From: Bacteroidota bacterium
Lineage (GTDB): Bacteria > Bacteroidota > Bacteroidia > Bacteroidales > JAGONC01
Length of the DNA stretch: 64,000 nt
Assembly (NCBI GenBank): GCA_022711405.1
Contig: JAKLFC010000005.1
Coordinates: 62,001 to 126,000 of the forward strand
Direction: 5' to 3'
Part shown: positions 27,456-35,090 of the stretch, piece by piece
Numbering within the stretch: the stretch's first letter is position 1
Layout of the letters: every line of letters starts with the position of its first letter
Notes under the pieces: generated by a model
Databases searched by the model: none
The model's input: only the letters and a program-made list of their open reading frames with translations
What the model was told of the DNA's origin: nothing
Position numbers and translations under genes: made by a program

Positions 27456-30305
27456 TTAATGAGTTGGTTCCATGGAAAGTTTCTGTTTCAGATAATGACC
27501 CGTATAGGATCCGTTGGTCGAGGTCATTTCCTCAGGTGTGCCGGCAAAAACGACATACCCTCCTGCTTCTCCTCCTTCCGGTCCCAGGTCGATGATCCAG
27601 TCGGCACATTTAATGACTTCCAGGTTATGTTCGATCACCAGGATGGAATGTCCCCGTTCTATGAGTGCGTGAAAGGCATCCAGGAGCTTGTGGATGTCAT
27701 GAAAGTGAAGACCTGTGGTGGGTTCATCAAAGATGAACAGGGTGGGAACTTCGGTGGCTCCCCTGGCAAGGAAATAGGCCAGCTTGGTGCGTTGCGCTTC
27801 GCCGCCGCTGAGCGTGCTGGATGATTGTCCCAGCTTCAGATATCCCAGCCCCACGTCTTCCAGTGGCTGTAGTTTACTGACGATCCTGCTTTCAACCGAA
27901 TTCTTTTTCCTGTTTCCCTCAAAAAGCTGAATACCCTGTGACACAGTGAGATCAAGGATATCGCTGATGGTCTTTCCTTTGTATATGACATCCAGTACCT
28001 CTTCCTTAAATCGCCTGCCATCACAGCTTTCACACTTGAGATAGATGTCGGCCATGAACTGCATCTCGATCTTTACCGTTCCTTCTCCTTCGCATTCTTC
28101 ACATCTGCCTCCGGGAACATTGAAGGAGAAAAAACCAGGCTTGTATCCCCTGATCTGAGCCAGTTGCTGGTCGGCAAACAATTGCCTGATATCATCATAA
28201 GCCTTCACATAGGTAGCAGGGTTGGAACGTGTCGACCTACCGATCGGATTCTGATCCACCATCTCAACATTGCCAATACGCTGGTAATCTCCGTTGAGTT
28301 TATCGAATTTACCTGTTTTTTCGGGGTATCCGCCATGGATCTTTTTTAGGGCGGCATAGAGGATCTTTTTCACCAGGGTTGTCTTTCCCGAACCGCTCAC
28401 GCCTGTGACACAGGTAAATACATTCAGCGGGAACTTTACCGTGATCCCTTTCAGGTTATTCTCCCTGGCGCCGATGATCTCAATATAGTCTTTCCATGTT
28501 CTTCGCAGGGAAGGCAAAGGGATATGCCGCTGAAAGGAGAGGTACTGTCCTGTCAGACTTACCTTATCCCGCAGAAGCTCACTGTAGTTGCCCTGAAAGA
28601 TCAGCTCACCGCCATGGCTGCCGGCCATGGGACCGATATCAACGACCTGATCTGCAGCTTTGATGATGTCTTCATCGTGCTCCACCACAATCACCGTATT
28701 TCCAAGGTCTCTGAGCTGTTTCAGCACGCGGATCAGCCGGTTTGTATCACGCGGATGCAATCCGATGCTGGGCTCATCCAGGATGTACATGGAACCGACC
28801 AGGCTACTGCCAAGTGAAGTTGCCAGGTTGATGCGCTGCGACTCTCCCCCGGATAGGCTGGACGACAAACGGTTCAGGGTGAGATAACCCAGTCCGACAT
28901 CCTCAAGAAACTGCAACCGGTTTGTGATCTCCTTCAATAACCTGCCAGCAATCAACCTGTCGGCCTCCGGGAGCTCCATGGCATGAAAAAACGTAAGTGA
29001 CTGACTGACAGGCATCAGTACCACTTCTGAGATGGATTTACCGCTTACTTTCACATAATTGGCATCTTTTCGCAGCCGGGTACCCCTGCAATCCGGGCAG
29101 ACGGTTTTTCCGCGGTACCGGCTTAGCATGACACGGTACTGGATCTTGTAGGTCTGCTCTTCCACATACCTGAAAAAATCATTCAGCCCGCTGAAATGCT
29201 CATTCCCGGTCCATAAAAGCTGCCTCTGTTCCTCCGTCAGCTCGTAGTAGGGTTTGTAGATCGGAAACCCGAACCGGTAAGCATTCATGACCAGCACATC
29301 CTTCCATTCGCTCATTTTTTCCCCTTTCCAGCAGGCAATCGCATCCTCGTAGATCGACAGGCTTTTATTGGGGATGACCAGATCTTCATCAATGCCGATG
29401 ATGCTTCCAAATCCTTCACAGGTCCTGCAGGCACCGTATGGATTATTGAAGCTGAACAGGTTCGTGCTGGGCTCTTCGAATGTGATGCCGTCCAGTTCAT
29501 AACGACTGGTAAAGACCTCCTGTTTTGCCGGTTCCCCATCGAAGGATTCCACGATGCAAACCCCGTCGCCTTCATAATATGCAAGTTCTGCAGAGTCGGC
29601 AATACGAGCCAGCAGATCCTCATCCTGAGCCTGATACACCATTCGGTCAATGACAAGATACAGGGGCTCATCTTCCTTTACGGAGGTCGATTCTTTAATG
29701 AAATCTTCCAGGCGGATGATCTCACCGCCCCGGTAAAGCCTGTTGAATCCCTGTTGTAGCAGCACCGTCAGCTGTTCGTGGAGCTTCCTTCTGGCTTTGA
29801 TGATCAGGGGACAGGTGATGACAAAGCGGGTCCCGGGTTTGAATTGTTCAATATATTCTACTACATCCGTTACGGTATGCCGTTTTACCAGATGACCCGA
29901 TACGGGGGAAATGGTTTTGCCTACGCGGGCAAACAATAGCTTCAGGTATTCGTAGATCTCCGTGGAGGTACCCACAGTGGACCTGGGATTGCGGGTGTTG
30001 ACTTTCTGCTCGATGGCAATGGCAGGTGCTATACCCTTGATATAATCCACTTCTGGTTTGCTCATCCTTCCCAGGAACTGACGCGCATAGGAACTGAGAC
30101 TCTCCACATAACGCCTCTGCCCATCAGCATATAGGGTATCAAAAGCAAGTGACGATTTACCCGAACCCGATAACCCGGTGATCACGATCAGCTGATTCCG
30201 GGGCAGGGCGACGGAAAGATTTTTAAGATTGTGAACCCGTGCTCCTTTTATAAGGATAAAATCATGCGGATCAAGATGTTCCAGCGAGTCAAACAACATT
30301 TTCAA
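27456..30305 (-). CDS. uvrA: Excinuclease ABC subunit A
   Basis: A 949-residue DNA-damage recognition ATPase of nucleotide excision repair. Two ABC modules: first Walker A GLSGSGKSSL (about 43-52), second GVSGSGKTTL (about 635-644). There are two LSGGE signatures (SSSLSGGESQRINLA and SSTLSGGEAQRTKLA) and DEPSIGLHPRD / DEPTTGLHFHD Walker B regions. The zinc finger near the second module is intact (GGRCEECEGEGT...LKCESCDGRRF). The position of the first zinc finger reads ISPVSGHLVKRH without cysteines, which I recall as usual for Bacteroidota UvrA. It is the first gene of a probable operon running into the cyclase-like and metal-importer genes. Confidence 0.97.
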   Translation of the reverse strand: MKMLFDSLEHLDPHDFILIKGARVHNLKNLSVALPRNQLIVITGLSGSGKSSLAFDTLYADGQRRYVESLSSYARQFLGRMSKPEVDYIKGIAPAIAIEQKVNTRNPRSTVGTSTEIYEYLKLLFARVGKTISPVSGHLVKRHTVTDVVEYIEQFKPGTRFVITCPLIIKARRKLHEQLTVLLQQGFNRLYRGGEIIRLEDFIKESTSVKEDEPLYLVIDRMVYQAQDEDLLARIADSAELAYYEGDGVCIVESFDGEPAKQEVFTSRYELDGITFEEPSTNLFSFNNPYGACRTCEGFGSIIGIDEDLVIPNKSLSIYEDAIACWKGEKMSEWKDVLVMNAYRFGFPIYKPYYELTEEQRQLLWTGNEHFSGLNDFFRYVEEQTYKIQYRVMLSRYRGKTVCPDCRGTRLRKDANYVKVSGKSISEVVLMPVSQSLTFFHAMELPEADRLIAGRLLKEITNRLQFLEDVGLGYLTLNRLSSSLSGGESQRINLATSLGSSLVGSMYILDEPSIGLHPRDTNRLIRVLKQLRDLGNTVIVVEHDEDIIKAADQVVDIGPMAGSHGGELIFQGNYSELLRDKVSLTGQYLSFQRHIPLPSLRRTWKDYIEIIGARENNLKGITVKFPLNVFTCVTGVSGSGKTTLVKKILYAALKKIHGGYPEKTGKFDKLNGDYQRIGNVEMVDQNPIGRSTRSNPATYVKAYDDIRQLFADQQLAQIRGYKPGFFSFNVPGGRCEECEGEGTVKIEMQFMADIYLKCESCDGRRFKEEVLDVIYKGKTISDILDLTVSQGIQLFEGNRKKNSVESRIVSKLQPLEDVGLGYLKLGQSSSTLSGGEAQRTKLAYFLARGATEVPTLFIFDEPTTGLHFHDIHKLLDAFHALIERGHSILVIEHNLEVIKCADWIIDLGPEGGEAGGYVVFAGTPEEMTSTNGSYTGHYLKQKLSMEPTH

Positions 30306-30333
30306 AAAATAATTTGCAAAATTACAAAATCTA

Positions 30334-30365
30334 TTTGCAATTTTGTCAGGCGAAAACTATATTTG
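30334..30365 (+). promoter_or_regulatory. Bacteroidota-type promoter for the sigma factor/exosortase operon
   Basis: TTTG (30334-30337), 20 bases, TATATTTG (30358-30365): a full consensus match. The transcription start would be near 30372, leaving a leader of about 120 bases before the ATG at 30491. Confidence 0.75.
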
Positions 30366-30403
30366 CACAACCATTCCTGTGGTAACTTTCATTGTCAAAT
30401 CCC

Positions 30404-30430
30404 GTACAACTCCCTTGACGGAAGTTGTAC
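30404..30430 (+). promoter_or_regulatory. Hairpin in the leader of the sigma-factor gene
   Basis: An 8-bp perfect stem (GTACAACT / AGTTGTAC) with an 11-base loop, inside the predicted mRNA leader and about 60 bases before the start codon. There is no following T-run, so it is not a simple terminator. It may be an operator or an RNA control element. Confidence 0.45.
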
Positions 30431-30490
30431 ACAAAAATAGGAGGAACATTATCGGATAAAATCTACCCTTAACCATAAAAAAGGGTGCTC

Positions 30491-31072
30491 ATGCAAACCA
30501 ACAGAATTAGCGATCAGGAGCTAATCGGCGCATATTTATCCGGTAACCAGACCAGCCTCGAAATCCTCATTCATCGTCATAAGAAGCGTGTTTACGCTTA
30601 TATTTTAATGGTTGTCAAGGATTCCGAACTTGCCGATGATATTTTCCAGGATACCTTCATCAAGGTGATCAACACGCTCAGGACCGGAACCTATAAGGAA
30701 GAAGGTAAATTCATCCAGTGGGTGATGCGGATCGCACATAACCTGGTGATCGACCACTTCAGGAAATCCAGGCGTCTCCCGGTGGTGGATAACAGCCACG
30801 ATGATTTTGACATCTTCGACACGCTGCACTATACCGATGCTTCCATTGAAGAGAGGCTCATTACAGAACAGGTACACAACGACCTCAGGAAGCTCGTGGA
30901 TTACCTGCCCAAGGAGCAAAGAGAGGTCCTGATCATGCGTCATTATGCCGATATGAGTTTCAAGGACATCGCCGAACAGACCGACGTCAGTATCAATACC
31001 GCCCTGGGCAGGATGAGGTATGCACTGATCAATCTGAGGAAAATGATAAAGGAAAAGGATTTGATCAGCTAA
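30491..31072 (+). CDS. ECF-family RNA polymerase sigma factor
   Basis: A 193-residue sigma-70 factor from ATG 30491 (a GTG at 30485 is less likely). Region 2 is visible as HKKRVYAYILMVVKDSELADDIFQDTFIKV and IQWVMRIAHNLVIDHFRK. Region 4 is YLPKEQREVLIMRHYADMSFKDIAEQTDVSINTALGRMRYALINLRK, the helix-turn-helix that reads the -35 element. No anti-sigma gene follows. The next genes are the exosortase and its membrane partner, which suggests that this factor drives the sorting locus or is regulated with it. Confidence 0.92.
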   Translation: MQTNRISDQELIGAYLSGNQTSLEILIHRHKKRVYAYILMVVKDSELADDIFQDTFIKVINTLRTGTYKEEGKFIQWVMRIAHNLVIDHFRKSRRLPVVDNSHDDFDIFDTLHYTDASIEERLITEQVHNDLRKLVDYLPKEQREVLIMRHYADMSFKDIAEQTDVSINTALGRMRYALINLRKMIKEKDLIS

Positions 31073-31169
31073 ATTATTCCCCTGATACATCATTGCAGGC
31101 TGGATTTTCTTATTTTAGCATCGTAAATACCCCTCCCTTTGTGATAAAGTATTTAATTCTGTAGATCCT

Positions 31170-31781
31170 ATGACCTCTCAGAAATCAAGGAAGGAAGAAA
31201 AGTCAAGAATAAAGGAGAAAATGACCCAAAAAGAGGTCCGCAAACAGATGCTCCGGCATTTCAGACCTCTTCTCTATGCCATCATCGCCTGGGGTATCGT
31301 CATGCTCGTCCTGCATCTGCCAGCCATCCAGCTTAAGATCGTGGCGTTTTTCGTCCAGTTCACCATACAAAGCGCCCTCATATTTGGTAAGATCTTTTTC
31401 ATACCTATCAGCAGCCCCGAATTCCCTTTGTTACGTGTGGACGGATACCAGATGGCCATCATTATGGAATGCACGGCTTATAATTTCTATATTTTCACCC
31501 TGTTTCTCAGCCTTTTTTCTCCTGTCAGCTGGAAACAGCGGTTGATCACCCTGGCCATCTTTCTGCCCTCGATCTTTGTGATCAACAACCTGAGGTTTGT
31601 GACCATGGGATACATTGGTAAATATTACCCTGCTCAGTTTGATCAGGTTCATGATTATATCTGGAATATTCTGTTTGGTTTCCTGGTCTTTCTGATCTGG
31701 TTATGGAGATATCAGAAGTATCTGCCGGGAGGTACGAAGGCATCCCGGAAAACGACAGAGGAGCCAACAGCAGATCATTGA
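31170..31781 (+). CDS. Exosortase/archaeosortase-family protein
   Basis: A 203-residue membrane protein with a basic N-terminus (KSRKEEKSRIKEK) and about five or six transmembrane helices. The exosortase catalytic triad is in place and in order: Cys in IIMECTAYNFYIF (about residue 95), Arg in VINNLRFVTM (about 142), His in FDQVHDYIWN (about 158). These enzymes recognise a C-terminal signal of motif, transmembrane helix and basic cluster, cleave it and probably transfer the protein to another anchor. At about 200 residues it is a minimal version, without the extra domain of long exosortases. It lies between the sigma-factor gene (97-base gap) and a small membrane protein gene (46-base gap), and opposite three proteins carrying a matching tail. 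Assignment to a numbered Xrt subclass is not possible by eye. Confidence 0.88.
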   Translation: MTSQKSRKEEKSRIKEKMTQKEVRKQMLRHFRPLLYAIIAWGIVMLVLHLPAIQLKIVAFFVQFTIQSALIFGKIFFIPISSPEFPLLRVDGYQMAIIMECTAYNFYIFTLFLSLFSPVSWKQRLITLAIFLPSIFVINNLRFVTMGYIGKYYPAQFDQVHDYIWNILFGFLVFLIWLWRYQKYLPGGTKASRKTTEEPTADH

Positions 31782-31827
31782 AAGGTACGTCAGCTAATCA
31801 TCCAACCGATGTTAATCACTGAATGAT

Positions 31828-32355
31828 ATGACCAGACTGGAATCGAAACGGAGCAAGATCATCCTTCTGCTGGTCATAACGATCCTGGTCTTTGCCGTGT
31901 GGCAGATTGGGTATGAGCCAGTGCATGCCCGCATTCTGGCCGGGGGAACCAACGGCTGGCTGAAGATGGTTGGAAGTGACAAGAGCATCAAGTATGAAGT
32001 AAAGGACAACAAGTCCCTATTCAGGGTTCATATTACCATGGAGGGCAAGGAGTACACGTTTCCCCAGGAGATTGGCCCACTGCTGCAGCCAACGGTGATC
32101 ATAGTGTCGTGGCAGATATTCCTTTTCTTTATCCTGGGCTGGCGTAAGGGACTGCGACTGATGCTGATCAACCTCACCATCTTCGTCGGGTTACAGGTGT
32201 TTTTCCTGGTTCAGCTCACAGGATTCCATACATCAGGTTTCCAGAAATTCCTCTATGGACTGATGGTCGACAGCTTCTATATCATTGCTCTGATCCTGGT
32301 GATCAAGGATACGATTTTTCAGGCAGTGTTCCGTAAAAAGTCAGCTGAGGGATGA
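31828..32355 (+). CDS. Exosortase-associated small membrane protein
   Basis: A 175-residue protein with an N-terminal transmembrane helix (IILLLVITILVFAVW), an extracytoplasmic region of about 60 residues (GYEPVHARILAGGTNGWLKM...YTFPQEIGP), and three more hydrophobic helices before a basic C-terminus (RKKSAEG). I know no enzymatic motif in it. Position directly after the exosortase and similar size suggest the role of a companion, as seen for the membrane partner genes beside some exosortases (for example XrtH-type loci). It might present substrates or form part of the active complex. Confidence 0.7.
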   Translation: MTRLESKRSKIILLLVITILVFAVWQIGYEPVHARILAGGTNGWLKMVGSDKSIKYEVKDNKSLFRVHITMEGKEYTFPQEIGPLLQPTVIIVSWQIFLFFILGWRKGLRLMLINLTIFVGLQVFFLVQLTGFHTSGFQKFLYGLMVDSFYIIALILVIKDTIFQAVFRKKSAEG

Positions 32356-32378
32356 TCGTTTCAAGGAGCGGAAGGGAA

Positions 32379-32428
32379 TTACCCCTCCCCAACCCCTCCC
32401 CTTCAGGGGAGGGGCCAGGGGTGGGGTG
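32379..32428. repeat. GC-rich inverted repeat CCCCTCCCC...GGGGAGGGG
   Basis: Perfect arms at 32393-32401 and 32406-32414 with a 4-base loop, flanked by a further ACCCCTCCCC and GGGGTGGGG pair. Lies just after the end of the membrane-partner gene. Same family at 51439 and 54714. Confidence 0.8.
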
Positions 32429-32439
32429 CTGGGTTACCT

Positions 32440-32590
32440 GGTTACACAACTTGAACCGCTACGCGGTATTCATAGCCAAAATCCATTCCTGATAACTCCA
32501 TTGCCTTTAGTTGTAAAGTATTGGAATTTGAATCCTGGAATTTGTTTGGGATTTGGATCATGGAATTTGGGATTTTCTACCCGTAACCTT
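32440..32590. repeat. 3'-flank block shared with 34885-35036
   Basis: A stretch with GAACCGCTACGCGGTATTCA, then TATTGGAATTTGAATCCTGG, AATTTGTTTGGGA, TGGAATTTGGGATTTT and CCCGTAACCT in the same order as in the block at 34885-35036. It contains a GGAATTTG-type simple repeat. Confidence 0.7.
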
Positions 32591-32594
32591 CAAT

Positions 32595-32631
32595 AAAAAA
32601 GCCACTTCTGATGAACGGAAGTGGCTTTTTT
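32595..32631. terminator. Bidirectional intrinsic terminator
   Basis: AAAAAAGCCACTTC (32595-32608) pairs with GAAGTGGCTTTTTT (32618-32631). The stem has A- and T-runs on both sides, so it can stop the plus-strand exosortase transcript and the minus-strand substrate transcript. Confidence 0.85.
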
Positions 32632-32650
32632 ATTAAGAGGTTAAGTAATG

Positions 32651-34597
32651 TTACAGGATCCTTCGGAAACGGATCATCGTGAATGCAACGATCAGTCCGA
32701 TGCCCAGGTAGATTGCCCAGTTAGCCACAGGCACGTTATCCAGCTCAATGGGTTCAATGACGACTGTACTGGAGTTATTCGTCAGCACTGGATCACCCTG
32801 GTCTTCCTCTGAGATTTCAGCCGTATTTGCCCATTCTCCTCCATTATTCAGGATGGTAACCGTAAGGGTAGCGGTGGCAGTTGCTCCGCTGGCCAGTGGC
32901 CCCGGGAACCAGTGACCTGTTGTGGGCCAGTTGCATATCCCTTGTGTGACAGTATGCGAAACATACTGGAAACCCAGTCCCTGAAAATCACTGATGGTAA
33001 TGCCGGTTGCATTGCTGGGCCCATGGTTGGTCAGAACGATCGTGAAAGTGATGTTGCTGCCAAAATAATAGGGTGGAGCAGCCGGAGAAGTCACCGTTTT
33101 AAGAATACTTAGATCTGCCTGGGGGCCGGGAGCCTGGTCATAGTAGATCACCAACCTGCCGTTGGCTCCTCTGCCGCCATTCCCGTTTCTTCCTCCTCCT
33201 CCGCCACCTCCTGGTGCTATTCCGGGAGAGCCGTTTCCGTTACCAATCCACGACCAGTTGCTACCGTTCCCGCCATTGCCGCCACCCGTCGGTGCGGTGG
33301 CTCCGATTCGGTTCACTGCATTGTTCCCTACGGCTGCGGTTCCGGCCGAAGATCCGCCGCCGCCGCCATAACCACCGAAGGCATACCAAACCCCATCATC
33401 GCCATTACCCCCGCTGAATGTAACATCACCGATACTGGAACCTGCTGATCCCCCTGTACCTCCAGTGCCCTGACCCATATAGGGACCGGTAAATCCAGGA
33501 CCGCCTCCCTTTGCCATGGCGGTTGTGAGTGTACGGAACCAGGAATCTTCTCCGGGCTGATCGGATGCAGGCGCACTCCCTGCTCCTATATGGTAATTAT
33601 AGGTCTGACCCGGGGTTACCGACAGCGAGCTTCTGGAAAAAGCACCACCACCACCTCCTCCGTTCGTATAGAACCAGGTGCCTGCATCACCGCATCCGCC
33701 GCCACCCCAGAGTTCCACCACGATGGTGGAAATGCCCGCAGGAGCCGTCCAAGTACCATCACCCGACGCCGTAAAAACTTCCGAAGCCTGAGCCGATCCC
33801 GTGCCACTGATGAGAAATGGAAAACCCTGCTGCGCACCTGATCCTGTATCAAGGGCACCACCCCATGTCCCCGCAAGGTTTTGCTTGCCATTTCCAGTTG
33901 TAGACTGCCCTGTAATCGTGATTGGTTCAGCCCATGGGCCGGATGACAGGGAGCCTGTTGCTGAATATTCAACCCAGTAAATTCCCGCAGTCAGAGTAAG
34001 ACCTGGTGTTGAACAAACGAGACGCATGATTGGACGATTAGTCATTGTCAAATTATCTTCCAGTACACGGTAGATATTGGTCCAGCTAGTGGAGGTTAAC
34101 CGATTTGTCGTCAGGTCACCCCAGATGACAGAACCACCACCACTTGGATCACCGTTCCAGATTTGCAAATATCCTCCTGTGAATGAAGAAGTTGTGGTTG
34201 AGCCCGTTTGATGCCCAAAGAAATCAAACGATTCAATACTCCATGTTTCCCCAGCAGGAACAACAAAATCATCCGCAATACTATAGGTCAGGTTCTGCTG
34301 GTATCCAAATCCATAAGTATTCATTGATAAGGTTACATTCTGCAGAATACTTGCATCTGCACCTCCGGCACCCTGCCCGGGGCCGTTCACCAGCGGACCA
34401 TTGTCATAGAGAATATTGGCCCTGCTGCCTGCCAGGGATGGGATGGGCAGGTTGTCGGGATTGATCACAATGGGTGAGGATGAGAACTCAGAGGGTTGCG
34501 CAATATCTGCCCGTAAATTCTGAGTGGTTCGTGCTTCCTGTGCAAGGACAAAGCTTGTCACAGCTGCAAACATCATGAGGATCAGTAATTTTTTCAT
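32651..34597 (-). CDS. Secreted glycine-rich/DUF11 protein with VPxxNWA exosortase-type tail
   Basis: A 648-residue secreted protein. Order: signal peptide (LLILMMFAAVTSFVLAQ); an unassigned beta-rich region (about 30-270); a glycine-rich domain (about 272-490) with long Gly/Ser/Asn runs such as GGGGGGAFSR, like bacterial glycine-rich ligand-type domains; one DUF11 repeat (about 497-615, TITISDFQGLGFQYVSH). The tail is VPVANWAIYLGIGLI, VAFTMIRFRRIL: a short motif, a hydrophobic helix and an arginine cluster. That is the tripartite form recognised by exosortases. No T9SS tail is present. It has its own promoter (34654-34684) and terminator and lies convergent to the exosortase operon. Confidence 0.85.
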   Translation of the reverse strand: MKKLLILMMFAAVTSFVLAQEARTTQNLRADIAQPSEFSSSPIVINPDNLPIPSLAGSRANILYDNGPLVNGPGQGAGGADASILQNVTLSMNTYGFGYQQNLTYSIADDFVVPAGETWSIESFDFFGHQTGSTTTSSFTGGYLQIWNGDPSGGGSVIWGDLTTNRLTSTSWTNIYRVLEDNLTMTNRPIMRLVCSTPGLTLTAGIYWVEYSATGSLSSGPWAEPITITGQSTTGNGKQNLAGTWGGALDTGSGAQQGFPFLISGTGSAQASEVFTASGDGTWTAPAGISTIVVELWGGGGCGDAGTWFYTNGGGGGGAFSRSSLSVTPGQTYNYHIGAGSAPASDQPGEDSWFRTLTTAMAKGGGPGFTGPYMGQGTGGTGGSAGSSIGDVTFSGGNGDDGVWYAFGGYGGGGGSSAGTAAVGNNAVNRIGATAPTGGGNGGNGSNWSWIGNGNGSPGIAPGGGGGGGRNGNGGRGANGRLVIYYDQAPGPQADLSILKTVTSPAAPPYYFGSNITFTIVLTNHGPSNATGITISDFQGLGFQYVSHTVTQGICNWPTTGHWFPGPLASGATATATLTVTILNNGGEWANTAEISEEDQGDPVLTNNSSTVVIEPIELDNVPVANWAIYLGIGLIVAFTMIRFRRIL

Positions 34598-34653
34598 GAT
34601 AAGGAGATTTAAAAGATGTGATATTTATACGTTATGGAAATGTAAAAGTTAAG

Positions 34654-34684
34654 CAAATATATGAAATTAAAATCCATATTTCAA
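34654..34684 (-). promoter_or_regulatory. Promoter of the glycine-rich/DUF11 substrate gene
   Basis: Minus strand TTG (34684-34682), 20 bases, TATATTTG (34661-34654). The leader before the ATG at 34597 would be about 50 bases. Confidence 0.7.
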
Positions 34685-34814
34685 GAGATCCCATAATTCA
34701 GGCAGCTATTACAACCGAATAATAGGGTGGTTTCCGGAACACTAAATTGATTTTGATATATAAAATATTGTAAATCAATATTATAAAAATTCATGTATTT
34801 CAGAGAAAAATATA

Positions 34815-34834
34815 TCCGGATAAATTTATCCGGA
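34815..34834. repeat. Perfect 20-bp palindrome TCCGGATAAATTTATCCGGA
   Basis: A perfectly self-complementary 20-mer in an otherwise AT-rich gap. It could be a dimeric-regulator operator or a relic of a mobile-element end. It lies too far (about 220 bases) upstream of the nearest start to be an obvious operator. Confidence 0.6.
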
Positions 34835-34884
34835 CAAAGTTTCTGTTTTCACTGGGAACAGGTTGCAGATCGTCGATGTCACCG

Positions 34885-35036
34885 GGTTACAAGACAGAAC
34901 CGCTACGCGGTATTCACAGGCAAGATCCATTGCTGATTACACCACTACCTATTCGTCGCAATGTATTGGAATTTGAATCCTGGAATTTGTTTGGGAGGTG
35001 GACCCTGGAATTTGGGATTTTATTCCCGTAACCTCA
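34885..35036. repeat. 3'-flank block shared with 32440-32590
   Basis: Same ordered elements as the block downstream of the neighbouring substrate gene: GAACCGCTACGCGGTATTCA, TATTGGAATTTGAATCCTGG, AATTTGTTTGGGAGG, TGGAATTTGGGATTTT, CCCGTAACCT. Suggests that the 3' part of the gene was duplicated with its flank. Confidence 0.7.
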
Positions 35037-35038
35037 AC

Positions 35039-35069
35039 AAAAAAGCCACTTCCGGTCAGAAGTGGCTTT
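35039..35069. terminator. Intrinsic terminator
   Basis: AAAAAAGCCACTTC (35039-35052) pairs with GAAGTGGCTTTC (35059-35070). On the minus strand the A-run becomes the T-run that ends the DUF11 substrate transcript. Nearly the same stem as 32595-32631. Confidence 0.8.
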
Positions 35070-35090
35070 CTGTTAAGAGGTTAAGGAATG

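Larger units (their letters stand above)
34598..35090. other. 493-base gap between two substrate genes: promoter, AT-rich stretch, palindrome, shared 3' block, terminator
   Basis: From left to right: leader and promoter of the left gene (to 34684), an AT-rich stretch without visible genes (34690-34810), a perfect 20-base palindrome (34815-34834), the 3'-flank block shared with 32440-32590, and the terminator of the right gene (35039-35069). No RNA gene recognised. Confidence 0.7.

Noticed and set aside
27456-30305. A broken uvrA because one zinc finger lacks cysteines
   Set aside because: Walker, signature and second zinc-finger motifs are all intact, the length is normal, and the SPVSG form is what I recall for Bacteroidota UvrA.
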